Source: Cerioporus squamosus (Eukaryota > Basidiomycota > Agaricomycetes > Polyporales > Polyporaceae). From it: a DNA stretch of 64,000 nt. Positions within the stretch are counted from its first letter, which is position 1; each line of letters starts with the position of its first letter. Both the position numbers and the translations under genes were made by a program. Under the pieces are notes generated by a model. The model did not search any database. It was not told the DNA's origin and worked only from the letters and a program-made list of their open reading frames with translations. The DNA lies in assembly GCA_022592435.1 (NCBI GenBank), contig JABYQS010000034.1, forward strand, positions 62,001 through 126,000, read 5' to 3'. Of the stretch, positions 44,090-53,663 are shown piece after piece.

Positions 44090-44585
44090 TTCCGTGACAA
44101 GGGCACGGGTAGACGCTAGTGTCATTATGAAGGGGCACCTCGCGGCGGACCCGATTCGCACCTGCTCCTTGAACGGGTACGTTTCATGGTCCTGTAACAT
44201 GTTAGTCCAAGCTGTAGTAGTCTGACGTACGATTGTTCCCCTGCCGCAGCGTGACATCTGCCGTTCTGCAAGTCGCGACCGACCCATACGACGAGTTGAA
44301 ACCGCGACTGCATCTATCGAATTTTGACGGCGCAAAGGTGAGATCTTTGCTCCACTGCACACGATGAGTCTCAGCTCAGCGATTACCAGCGGCTCTCCAG
44401 TCGACCTTCTCCTGATGAGGTACTCAACGCCACGACTCAGGCATCGTGGTACTCCACCCTGGCCAGTACGCCATCTATGAAGCTCAGTTCCGGGTCGGAG
44501 ACGGAACGTTCGTCCGTGCAGATGAAGTAGCCTTGGGTTACCTCGACTCGGCCTTCATTCCTGTCGTGTCCCCATGGAACCTTTG
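44090..44585 (+). pseudogene. MYND-family C-terminal fragment
   Basis: Segments align with the C-terminal half of the MYND copies. About 44112-44180 (VDASVIMKGHLAADPIRT) matches VDSAKKCMDGAAKVDS of copy 1, and 44240-44341 (VATDPYDELKPRLHLSNFDG) matches VPQDPWTKQPRFLLWNINGT. About 44437-44580 (GIVVLHPGQYAIYEAQFRVG) matches the GIV.L.PGDYV.Y..QFRVG block. The homology stops at VSPWN, where a minisatellite begins. No MYND finger precedes it directly. It may be the displaced end of copy 2 or a separate relic. Confidence 0.65.
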
Positions 44586-44715
44586 CGAGATACTTTTTGG
44601 GGGTCTGGGATGTAAGTCGGTCCGCTGAGGGTCATTTTTGGGGGTTGGGACGTAAGTTGGCGGGCCCTCCGGGCCCATTTTTGGGGGTTTTGGGATGTAA
44701 GTTGGGTGCGCTCAT
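44586..44715. repeat. Three-unit minisatellite, unit about 42-45 nt
   Basis: Three tandem units share the core TTTTTGGGGGT..GGGATGTAAGT, beginning near 44590, 44635 and 44679. Units differ by a few substitutions and by length of the GGGCC-rich spacer. Each unit contains GTAAGT on the plus strand. The array lies precisely between two MYND fragments that face opposite ways. Confidence 0.8.
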
Positions 44716-44723
44716 GCGGGGGT

Positions 44724-44888
44724 CCTTTGTTATTTCGGTCTTCCTTCCCACAAAACATGCATTGGTGGGCGGTGGGTGCCTTACGTTTCTTGTTCTGCGG
44801 CGTCCTGTTCTTGGTCATGGTGAAGAAGGTATCTGCAGCTCGATGGAAGTTCTCCTGGAAAGCTGTCTGCCATTGCGAGGAACATGTA
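44724..44888 (-). pseudogene. MYND-family N-terminal fragment
   Basis: Minus-strand sequence reads AFQENFHRAADTFFTMTKNR, then KKRKAPTAHQCMFCGKED. This matches the leader and first zinc-ligand pair of other copies (compare HKRRVAHQCTFCGRTD at 48.2 kb). Homology is cut within the finger, before the second CxxC, by the minisatellite. Without the rest of the finger it cannot be functional. Confidence 0.65.
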
Positions 44889-45298
44889 TTAGAGGTGATG
44901 GTGGTATGGGTGCGAGGAGCAAACACGATCGAGCTCAAGCCAGCGCGCACGGTCAACTTGCTTGACCCAGATTCGGACGCGGGGTGAGAATGGCCCTCGA
45001 TCGCAAGCACGACAAGGAATCTGTCGAGATAACGAAGACGTTGAGCGGTAAGTATTCCCCATGTATTCGCGTACAGGCGACAGTACTACTTTAGCGAGAC
45101 ACACTGGTCGTCCGGCCATGGTCATGGGCAGAAGCACGGTTGTTGATGGGTATATCATTGGACACGCGATCGTGGATCATCCAAGCACATGCAAAGTTCG
45201 AGACGCATGAAATATAAGACATCGATGACATGACATGACATGAACGACAGCTCGGGGAGTAATTGGAAGGAAAAGTACGTGGGACGTTCATTGGCCAT

Positions 45299-46138
45299 TC
45301 ACGTCGACCGTGAAAAGAGAGAACATATAGACTGGTGAATGACTGCCACGCAGCCCATCACGACCAGCCCAGTCGCATTCGCCGCAAATGCGCGAGCAGG
45401 TGTCAAGGAGGATGGAATATCCAGGGGCGCGTCCTGCAACGCGAAAGCCCCCGCCACAAAGGCGAACAGGCTCAGGAAGATGCCCAAGCCAACCAATGTT
45501 GCGAAACTCTCCGCTTCGGATAGAGGCTCCTTAGGCTCATCCGAACCTGGCACCAATACGGTCAGGGCACCAAAGAAGCACCCAACGAGCGCGGAACCGC
45601 ACAGGACGGTCAAAAACATGAACCGCCAGGAGAGGATGTCCGCATATGCGGGCCACTGCCATGAGAGTATGTGCGTGCCAAGAAGTGCAGAGGAGGCTCC
45701 GAAGGGGAAGGAGAGGGCGGTGTACAAGCTGGTCAAGGGGATGATGATCTTGGCGAGCACCAACAGTCTTGCTGCGGGGGATAGCTTGGCTAATGCCTGT
45801 GTCTGCGTGGTCGGACTGGTCGAAGCAGGTTGAGATTGAGGGAGAGGTTCAGTCGGTCCCTTCTCCAGGTCACAAGCCCAGGACTCGGACTCGTCATGGT
45901 CAAGTTTGGAAGTATACGGAGGAGGAGACGCAATGGGGTTGAGCGAGAGGGGAAGCTCTGCGTGTGCGCGCATAGATGAAGGTGGATGAGAAGGTGGTGG
46001 GGTGGCCAACGATGGCGACGATATGTCGAACGTCCCCGTCGGCGCTACTAGAACTAATGCAAGATTAGCAAACTTCAACATGCGAGGTAACCTTTTCCGA
46101 CGAAGGTACTCACCAGGTGTGTTATGGGAACTTGCCAT
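45299..46138 (-). CDS. Four-span membrane protein, unknown function
   Basis: The frame starts MASSHNTP at 46138. Positions 46054-46113 are probably a 60-nt frame-preserving intron (gtgagt...cattag), leaving about 259 residues. A Pro/Ser-rich cytosol-like N-terminal part (to about residue 110) precedes four hydrophobic segments: RLLVLAKIIIPLTSLYTALS, FMFLTVLCGSALVGCFFGAL, FATLVGLGIFLSLFAFVAGA and ATGLVVMGCVAVIHQSICSL. The protein ends LFSRST, TGA at 45299. I do not recognise a family. It sits inside the MYND array but is unrelated to it. A pentanucleotide-like tgacatgacatgacat lies about 60 nt beyond its 3' end. Confidence 0.65.
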   Translation of the reverse strand: MASSHNTPGEYLRRKRLPRMLKFANLALVLVAPTGTFDISSPSLATPPPSHPPSSMRAHAELPLSLNPIASPPPYTSKLDHDESESWACDLEKGPTEPLPQSQPASTSPTTQTQALAKLSPAARLLVLAKIIIPLTSLYTALSFPFGASSALLGTHILSWQWPAYADILSWRFMFLTVLCGSALVGCFFGALTVLVPGSDEPKEPLSEAESFATLVGLGIFLSLFAFVAGAFALQDAPLDIPSSLTPARAFAANATGLVVMGCVAVIHQSICSLFSRST

Positions 46139-46736
46139 AGCAATCTGGTTGGGGTGCGGGATGATTTACACTTGTCGAACACAGGACGTACCTTTATAGC
46201 CCTAGCAGCTCTCGTAACGGCCTTGCGAATCGATGGCGCGACATAGCCACGCTCTACGAGGACCACGCCTCGTCCAAATGGTCAACATCGACCCCGCGCG
46301 CCCTCTTCTCAGTGGGCGGCCGCGAGAGCGTGGCGGTACGCTGAAGCCCTAGTCCTCGAGAACGAGGACAATCGCATGGGGAAGAGAAGAAACTACAGGC
46401 GCCCACCGGCAGTGCGTGAGTTCTTCTCGGAGTTCGTTCATCGCCTGTTATAACGGCATGCTGGAGAGTCTTCCTGTCACGAGCGCGGCGCGCGAGTCTT
46501 CGCATAGGGTTGATGGGCGGTGCGAATATGCGAGATATTCCAAGAAGAATGAATCGCATGACACTGCACTCGTGCTCGGACATTCAGGAGTCAGTACTCG
46601 TACACCATGTGTGACCGGACGAAAGCGCGAACCCTACTATCTCAGGTGGCACGAGCACGATGATGGAGGTGTCGAGACAACACAAGTGTGAGCGATAGCC
46701 GTAGGCTACATTAAAGCGAACACAACGTACCTTTGT
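46139..46736. other. Intergenic region in the MYND array
   Basis: About 600 nt without a convincing gene. It holds the promoter of the membrane protein and the 3' flank of MYND copy 4. Confidence 0.4.
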
Positions 46737-48273
46737 TCAAAGCTTCTTCAACATATCTGAAAACCGGGCGGCCTTCTCATGTAGCCCCGCCTCTTCACAC
46801 TCCGCCATGATCTGGTCCATCCGGCCGTCCTGCACAAGGCCGCGCATGAAGTGTCGCCCCATCGTCTCGAGCATCTGGTACCCGTTCTTCAAGCTGTCAG
46901 CCTGGTCTTTCCCGTAGTGGCTCTCCACGAACGCGTCCCCGCCCTTCGTGATGTAGTCGTCGTAGTATTCGCATATCGCCGCGTGGTCGAACATCATGAG
47001 CAAGCTGCCATTTGCGGGACCACACTTGTATACGATCTCAGCAATCAACCTGTCCTGGAGCAACGGATGGTAGCCTTGCTGCGAGGTTGACCATGCGAGG
47101 CTGAACCCAGCGAGACTGCTGAGTGCCTCAAAGTCCAGGCTGATGCTTGCTCCGTTCCCCACTCGGAACTGCATACTGTAGATCACGTAGTCCCCAGGAC
47201 GGAGCAACACGATGCCTTGCGCGGCGTCGAGTACTGCGGGTGGGAGTTGAGCAGTTGCCTTGTACTATGTCACGATGAGCCACATGAGCGCTCGTAAGTC
47301 CCGGAAGTGCTACTCACGTCGACGCCATTCACATTCCTGACGAGTAGCCGCGGTCGCTTGTCCCATGGGTCCTCCGGGATGCCCACGCTGGCGAACGCGA
47401 ACCTGATGTATGGTCAGAGATCCCAGACGGACCCGGCGAAAGGAATCGGACGCACCCCGAGGCGTTCGTGGTGATGAACCTGCCCGAGTCTAAATCTGAC
47501 TTGCTCGCGATGAGCTCGTCCGTCATGTGCGGGAGGCTCGTGAGCTGCGAACGTGCGCCGTACACCACGATCCTGGCATTATCCTTGCGTCTATTCTGCA
47601 CCAACACTGAAAGCGTGAGCAGGGTGCGTTCGTACGCCTTGTTCCTTGCTGCGGTCTGCCGCCCCAGCGGGCTGTTCAACATCTTCTGGCGTGCCCAGAG
47701 CTCGGCATCTTCCCTCTCGCCCGCGTGCAGCTGCTCCGCCACGGGCTTCAAGCTGAAAGGGTGTACATCTGAGTAGATTCACTGGCATTGGGAAGGAATG
47801 ATCCCACGAACCTGCAGTCAACCCAATTGTTGACCGAAACCCAGCACCCGACGCCCTCCTGGTGCGTATGAGCGAAGACCGGCCGCTGGGGATACTTCTC
47901 GTCGTCCATCGGTTCCGTCATGAAGGCCCGAGTGAGCGGAGGGTAGAGAAAGTTCGTACACTCATGCCTGTGTCGCGTCTTGTAATCCTTCCTCTGGCAC
48001 TCTCTGTTGCAATAGCTGGCAGATCTGCCCCCGCAAACTCAGTTCAGTATCACGGTGCGACCGATGCGATCATTGTCATGTCACTCACTTACAGAGAGAG
48101 CAAGCACGAAGCGTTTCGTGGTCCGTCCTGCCGCAGAATGTGCACTGGTGTGCGACGCGTCGCTTGTGCTTTTTTGCTTGCGATATTCGTTCCTGAGCCT
48201 GGGCGAAGTACTCAGTGCTCGCTTCCTGGAGCCCTACGCACGCCGCAAAGGGATTCAGGTCCGTTGGAGGCAT
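46737..48273 (-). CDS. MYND-finger protein, array copy 4 (intact)
   Basis: This copy reads through all shared blocks without a break. Exon 1, from the Met at 48273, contains HKRRVAHQCTFCGRTDHETL and RACSLCK. After an intron, SASYCNRECQRKDYKTRHRH and EC complete the zinc finger. Then come PLTRAFMTEPMDDEKYPQRP, GVGCWVSVNNWVDC, LLTLSVLVQNRRKDNARIVV, DPWDKRPRLLVRNVNGVD and GIVLLRPGDYVIYSMQFRVG. The last block is CEYYDDYITKGGDAFVESHY, ending SDMLKKL with TGA at 46737-46739. The position usually R in RYC is Ser here. Function unknown; the finger suggests protein-protein contacts. It is the best reference for judging the other copies. The start is uncertain because an upstream in-frame extension exists. 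Confidence 0.8.
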
Positions 48274-48611
48274 ACAGCAGTTCGATAGAGCGACGATGAG
48301 ACGAGATGGTGGTATGGGTTCGAGCCTCGACCTACGTAAATTTCTGCCTGGAGCTCTTCCTATGTGTAATGACCGTGAGATTGGGATGAGACACGTGATC
48401 GCGTTCGTCAGGACTGACGCGTTGAAGCTCGAGGCTTGAAGTTCTAAGGCAGCGTCTGCACACGACACGGACATTCTCTTGCATCAACAAGTACCAGCAC
48501 GTAAGCACACGACCAACGAGAACGCTACCGGAAAAACGGCCACATCAGCATCCGTACGACGCCGCCGCCACGATGGCTAACACGCAATTGAACGACGCAC
48601 CTAAGTGTGAT

Positions 48612-50186
48612 TTATCGTCCACCCTCCCTCCTCATCTCCACGTACCGCTCAGCCATGTCACCCAACCCAGCAGCCCGCAACATGGTCAACAACAGATTCG
48701 CACCGTCCCGATCGGCCTTCTCGACGAACTCTCGCCCCATGGCCTCCATCAGCTAGAAGCTACTCGCGACCATCTCAGCCCGCTCCCTCCCGAACCGGCT
48801 CTCCACGTACGCCTTCTCGCCCTTCTCGCCCTTCACGATGTAGTCCTCGTAGTATCCGCGTATCGTGGGGTGGTGGAAGGGGGCGACGAGCCCTCCGGGC
48901 TCCTGGCCGTTCCTGTACATACTCTCTGCGAGGGAGCGGTCGAGCACCAGGGGGTCCGACGACTCGGACTCGCCTAGGCCTGACGGCGACCATGGCAGGC
49001 TGAGCCCTGCCAAGCAGCCGAGCGCCTGGAAGTCTTTGGTGATCTTGTCTCCGTCACCGACGCGGAACTGGAAGCTGTAGGATGACATAGTCCCCAGGCG
49101 CGAGTGCGACGATGCCCCTCGCGGCGTCCGGCACAGAAGACGGGAGCGGCGTTCTCCTGCCAATATGAAGCGTAGGGTGAGCACTGGGTACGACAGACAT
49201 GCACATATCCTGATCCTCACCTCTGTGCCATTGATGTTCAGGAAACGCAAACGCGGCCTGTTCTCCCAGGGATCGTCTACGACGCCTACGGCCGCGAACG
49301 TCTCCCTGTATAGTACAGCGTGTCAGTCGCAGTGTCCGACAGGTCCTGCAGGTTGTGATCGACGCACCCTCCAGGACCCTTGTGCAGCCTGTCCATCGCC
49401 GACTTGCCCCTCAGAACGTCCTCCGTCCTGTCCGGCCGGCTCACGAGCTGCGCCCGCGCGCCGTACACCCGTATCTTCTCGCCGTCCTTGCGCCTGTTCT
49501 GCGCCAGCACCAGCAGCGTGAGGTGGCTGCGCTCATACCGCCTTGCTGCGCGCCGCAAGCTTCCGCCCGTGCGGGCCGCTCAGCGCCTCCCCGCGCGCAT
49601 GCACGTCTTCGACCTCGCTCTCCTTCGTGCACATCGCGTCCGAGAGGAGCTTCAGGCTGCAGGTCGGACGGGGAGCACCATGAGGGTCAGAAGGCGCGGC
49701 GCGCCCGCGTCATGATGGTGCTCACTTGCAGGTTACCTGCCCGTCGACCGAGACCCAACAGCCCACATCCTGGTCGTGGGCGTGAGCGAAGACGGGCCGG
49801 CGCGAAAACTGCTCCTTGTCGATCGGCTCCGTCATGAAGAACCGGGTGAGCGGTGAGTAAAGAAAAGCGGCGCACTCCTGCTTGCGGCGCGCCTTGTAAT
49901 CCGCCAACTGACATTTCTTGTCGCAGTACCGAGCGGACCTACATACGCCATGCGCAGAACGAAAGGTCAACCACAATATCCGCGCGAATCGGAAAACATA
50001 CGGCGACGGACTTGCAGAGCGAACAGGCACGCAGGTTGTCGTCGCCCGCCTTACCGCAGTACGCGCACAGGTGGGCGACGCGTTGTTTGTGTATTTGCTT
50101 GGCGAATGCTGGTCGCGGATTTTGGCGAAGAAGTTGTCCGCTGAGCGACACAGCTCGTGAGCTGCCCACAGAGGATTGCCAGCCAT
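48612..50186 (-). pseudogene. MYND-finger protein, array copy 5, multiply broken
   Basis: The N-terminal leader MAGNPLWAAHELCRSADNFF runs to AKIRDQ and then shifts frame by one base (near 50090) into FAKQIHKQRVAHLCAYCGKA. The finger then continues with NLRACSLCK and SARYCDKKCQLADYKARRKQ. VGCWVSVDGQVTCK and LLVLAQNRRKDGEKIRVYGA follow. Near 49082 an extra base separates GDYVI from YSFQFRVGDGDK. A TAG at 48753-48755 interrupts VASSF before LMEAMGREFVEKAD, where copy 4 has Gln. The shared frame then runs to MRREGGR with TAA at 48612-48614. Indels may be artefacts, but the nonsense codon in a conserved block argues for decay. Confidence 0.7.
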
Positions 50187-50739
50187 TTTCTGGTCAGCCC
50201 TTGGAATGCGGGAGTATGAGAAGGTCGCGGAAGGAGGACAAGGAGATATGGCCGTAGGGACGCACCCTGAGACCCAAGCCTAAGGCGTACGTGTGAGCGC
50301 TCATACACACGGGGAACTATCGTCGAAGGTCGAGCTTCGAGCTGAAGTTGTCGACACGACGGCCCATGGCCGTGTGGCTGATTGTGAATCTGCTTCCGCC
50401 TTGACATAACTTCACGCAATTGATGCGACGAGAGTCATAGCTCGCTAGAATGCTCGGCAAATACTGTCAGCGACGAAAAGAGAAGCAGAGTCTGTGGAAA
50501 AGCCGAATGTCAGTGTCAAGCAAACGCGGGGCTCGAGAGATCGCTCACCTGGTGAGCAGCAGAGGGGGATTGGGAAAAAGGGAGTCGCACACGGCGCAGT
50601 CTCAAATGCGTAGGATATCAATATACCACACCGAGGTGTGTGGCAATTAGATCGTGCAACAAGCTCTAGTGTACTTCACATCTGTCATCGTCGTCAACCA
50701 ACCGTCTATCGCACTCGCCTCTCCAACTTCCAACACCCC
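50187..50739. other. Intergenic region, MYND array / CYP51
   Basis: About 550 nt with no gene seen; the 3' flank of CYP51 and the 5' flank of MYND copy 5. Confidence 0.4.
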
Positions 50740-52719
50740 TCAATCAAACTTCCTCCTGCGGTACATGATCTGGCACGGCATCGGCTGGACCATCATCGAC
50801 TGCAACCGGGCGCGTCAGCTACACACATCAAGCAGGGGACGAGTAGGACAAAGGACACGTACCTCGTAGTCACTCTTGGGGAAGTCGCCCTCAAGCTTGA
50901 GCTCCAACCGGCGGACGAGCGCGCAGATGACGGTTGAGATTTGCAGGTACGCGAACTGGGTAGACATGGTGTCGTCAGGTATTGTTACATGGCACACCAC
51001 CACCTGAGACATCCGAGACTCACCTGCTCGCCAATGCACCGATGTCTGCCCGCGCCGAAGGGAAGGTACGGGCTGACCGTGCCCTTGCTCACGAGGCCGA
51101 AACCGAAGTCAATCTTCTCGCCCTCGTTGTATTGCTTGTGTGCCTGCGCAGCGACGCCCTTGTCGTCGTACCACCGGAGCGGTTCCCAGGTCTCCGCGTT
51201 CTCCCAGACGGTGGGGTCGAGCTGGCTGACGATGGGCGAGGCCATGACGATGTCGCCCTTCGGCACAACGTACGTGACGTCCTCGGAGGGGGCAGCGAGC
51301 GTCGCGGGAACGGGGATGTCCTCGTGGGCCTTGCGCATGATGGAGTGGATTGGGGGGTGGAGGCGGAGAGTCTCGCGCAGTACGGCATCGAGAACCTTGA
51401 GGTCACGGAGCTCCTCGTAGGTGATGTCCCGGAGGCCGCCGTCGGGGGTGCCGAAATGCTTGACCTGCTCCTCGTAGAGTGCCTCCTGGATGTCCGGGCG
51501 GTCCGCGATGTGAAGCATGGTCCATGCCAGCGAGGAGGAACTTGTGTGCTGACCAGCCATGAGAAGGGCAATCATGATGTGCGCAATTTCATGGTCACGG
51601 AGCGGGGTGCCATCACGGTAACGCTGCTTCACGAGTGAGGCCATAACATCGTCGTCCTGGTGCTGTAAGCCTGGGTTCAGCGCTATGCCATGTCAAGACC
51701 TCAGTTCACGAACGCACCTCCTCGGGGTGCTCGCGGCGGCGCTTGAGAATGCTCTGGTAGAAGGAGCTCATCTTCGCTTGCGCAGCATCCCGCTTGCGGT
51801 AGCTGGGGAGAGGGAGATTGGGGATCATCCAGTGCAGAGGGGTGAAACCGTGGTCAAGGTCGTGATAGACCTGCGCGTAGTCCTTTGTCAACTGCTCACG
51901 GATCTCCCTGCCCTGGAGGGTACGGAGGCGGTCAAGATGGTCATCTCGGGGAACACCTCGAGGACGGGGAACGCGCCCCACTCGTTGATGTCGTTCATCT
52001 GGTAGACACGGAACTTGGGGTCGGTGTCGAGGTAGCCCTTGACTTCGTCCTCAATCATGCCGACGTATGCGCGGAACCTGTCGATGGTGAGAGCAACCTT
52101 GACAAACTTCTTCTGCTCCATGAGTTTCTCGTTCGGGCAGTCGTACACGACGTCCTTGCCGAAGACGGGGGTAGTCAAGGGCTGTCGTGATCTGGTGAGC
52201 AGTGTACGGCAAGCGTGCATTCAGAGTTCACGCACCGAATACACATCCTCTGCACGGAGCTGAGTGTGCTTGCCACCGAGTACATAGTCGTTGCCACGGG
52301 TACCGAGGGTGACGGTGACGCGCTTGCCCAGGAGGATGAACGTGAAGCAGTTGCCGTACTGCGAAGGCCGCGTTTGTATGACAGGTATATGAAGGGCATA
52401 CAATCCACGCACCTTTTCTCTGCAGCTGCGGAAGAAACCAATGGGGTCACGACCGTACGTCGCTGCCGAACCAAGGAAGGGTATCCAGTGCCAGACCAGG
52501 GGCGGTTGTGATTTGGGTCGGGGTATCTGGGCGTGCTGTTGGCCCCGCGCCCGCGGCAAGAAGATGGGGACGACTCACCAGCTGCCAGAGGACATTGAGG
52601 AGGATGGCGAGGACGGGGAAGTTGATGAGGGTGATGAGGGCGAGGCGGGGGGTGGAGGGCCACTCGAGGTGGGTGAGGGTGCCCGTCCACGGCTCGGAGA
52701 AGGTGGCGTTGGCCGACAT
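50740..52719 (-). CDS. ERG11: Lanosterol/eburicol 14-alpha-demethylase, CYP51 (frame broken once)
   Basis: This cytochrome P450 removes the 14-alpha methyl of the sterol precursor in ergosterol synthesis and is the azole target. Exon 1 starts [14 protein letters not shown] with an ER anchor ([20 protein letters not shown]). Then [92 protein letters not shown], the I-helix [17 protein letters not shown], the ExxR in [10 protein letters not shown] and the haem loop [13 protein letters not shown]. The final exons read [20 protein letters not shown] and [22 protein letters not shown] at 50740-50742. Near 51924 one base is missing between TILTAS and RTLQGRE, a conserved string, so the frame shifts. 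As CYP51 is normally essential and single-copy, I take this as a consensus error. Confidence 0.93.
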
Positions 52720-53663
52720 CGTTGTCGCAGGACTCGAGGACGAGTGCGGAGAGAGGGAACGACGAGGGAGACGACGACTGTGGGAACCAGTGGCGACGCC
52801 AGAATATATAATTTCCTCGCGCTCTCATCGAACCATTCCCACCTTCCGAATTGGGCAGTCGCTTCTCCACATTTGGGACTGGAGCTCTCTCGATCCTCCG
52901 CCCGCACCGCGGCCACCAGTCTCGGACCCGCTGGCCACGCTCAGCCTATGCGTGCCATGCTTGGTCGCCTCTGCACTAGCAGCTGCACTGTCCAGCCAGG
53001 GCACCCAGGCGCGCGCTGCCGGAAAACGGCCGGGGGAAGGCACGCCGTCCATGGTGCCGCTGACGTGTCTGTATCGCGTGCGAGAGTCCGTACTCACCTC
53101 CTGCAACCACAGCCGGTGTCGTGTGCTACTGGGGCCAGCAGTACTCCTTACAAAGAGATGAAGGTGCTACAGCCTATCTCCGAAAGACAGCCACACGTCT
53201 GCAGCGGGAGAGACTATAGGAGATCGCAGATATCCAACTCTATGTACGGCAGGTCGGTCAGTGAGTACGGTGACTCAGACAAGAAGGCTTGACATACATA
53301 TGAAGAGCCCTCAAATGGCCATATGCTCCATATGAATCATGATATGGCAACTCTAAGGGGGCAAAGTGTATGAGCACGAGCATGCCTCAACTGCATAGAA
53401 TATGCGACAAACTACGCGTTCACGTCTGCAAAATACGTCGAGTACTCCCAGTCGGGCTTCCCGCTCGCCTTGCGCGCGTGCCCACCTTGCGGGCGGCCGC
53501 TCCGCCCGCTGCTCACTCTCGCTCTCACTCTCAATCTCTCGCACGCTCTCGGCCCTCGTCTTCCCACCGCGTCACTCAGGCTGCACGCCCGCCCTTGCGC
53601 CCGCTGCCCGCTCATACCGCGCCTGTTCGATCTGTTCCTGAGTGAGCCCGAACATGCTGTAGT
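52720..53663. other. Intergenic region, low-complexity in part
   Basis: No gene supported. The stretch 53500-53570 is CT-rich (cactctcgctctcactctcaatctctcgc). Around 53290-53345 several CATATG-type palindromes cluster, and gccatat/atatggc form a short inverted repeat. Confidence 0.4.

Noticed and set aside
50982..51638. Plus-strand 218-codon frame antisense to CYP51
   Set aside because: Antisense shadow of the large CYP51 exon; no motif and no start context.
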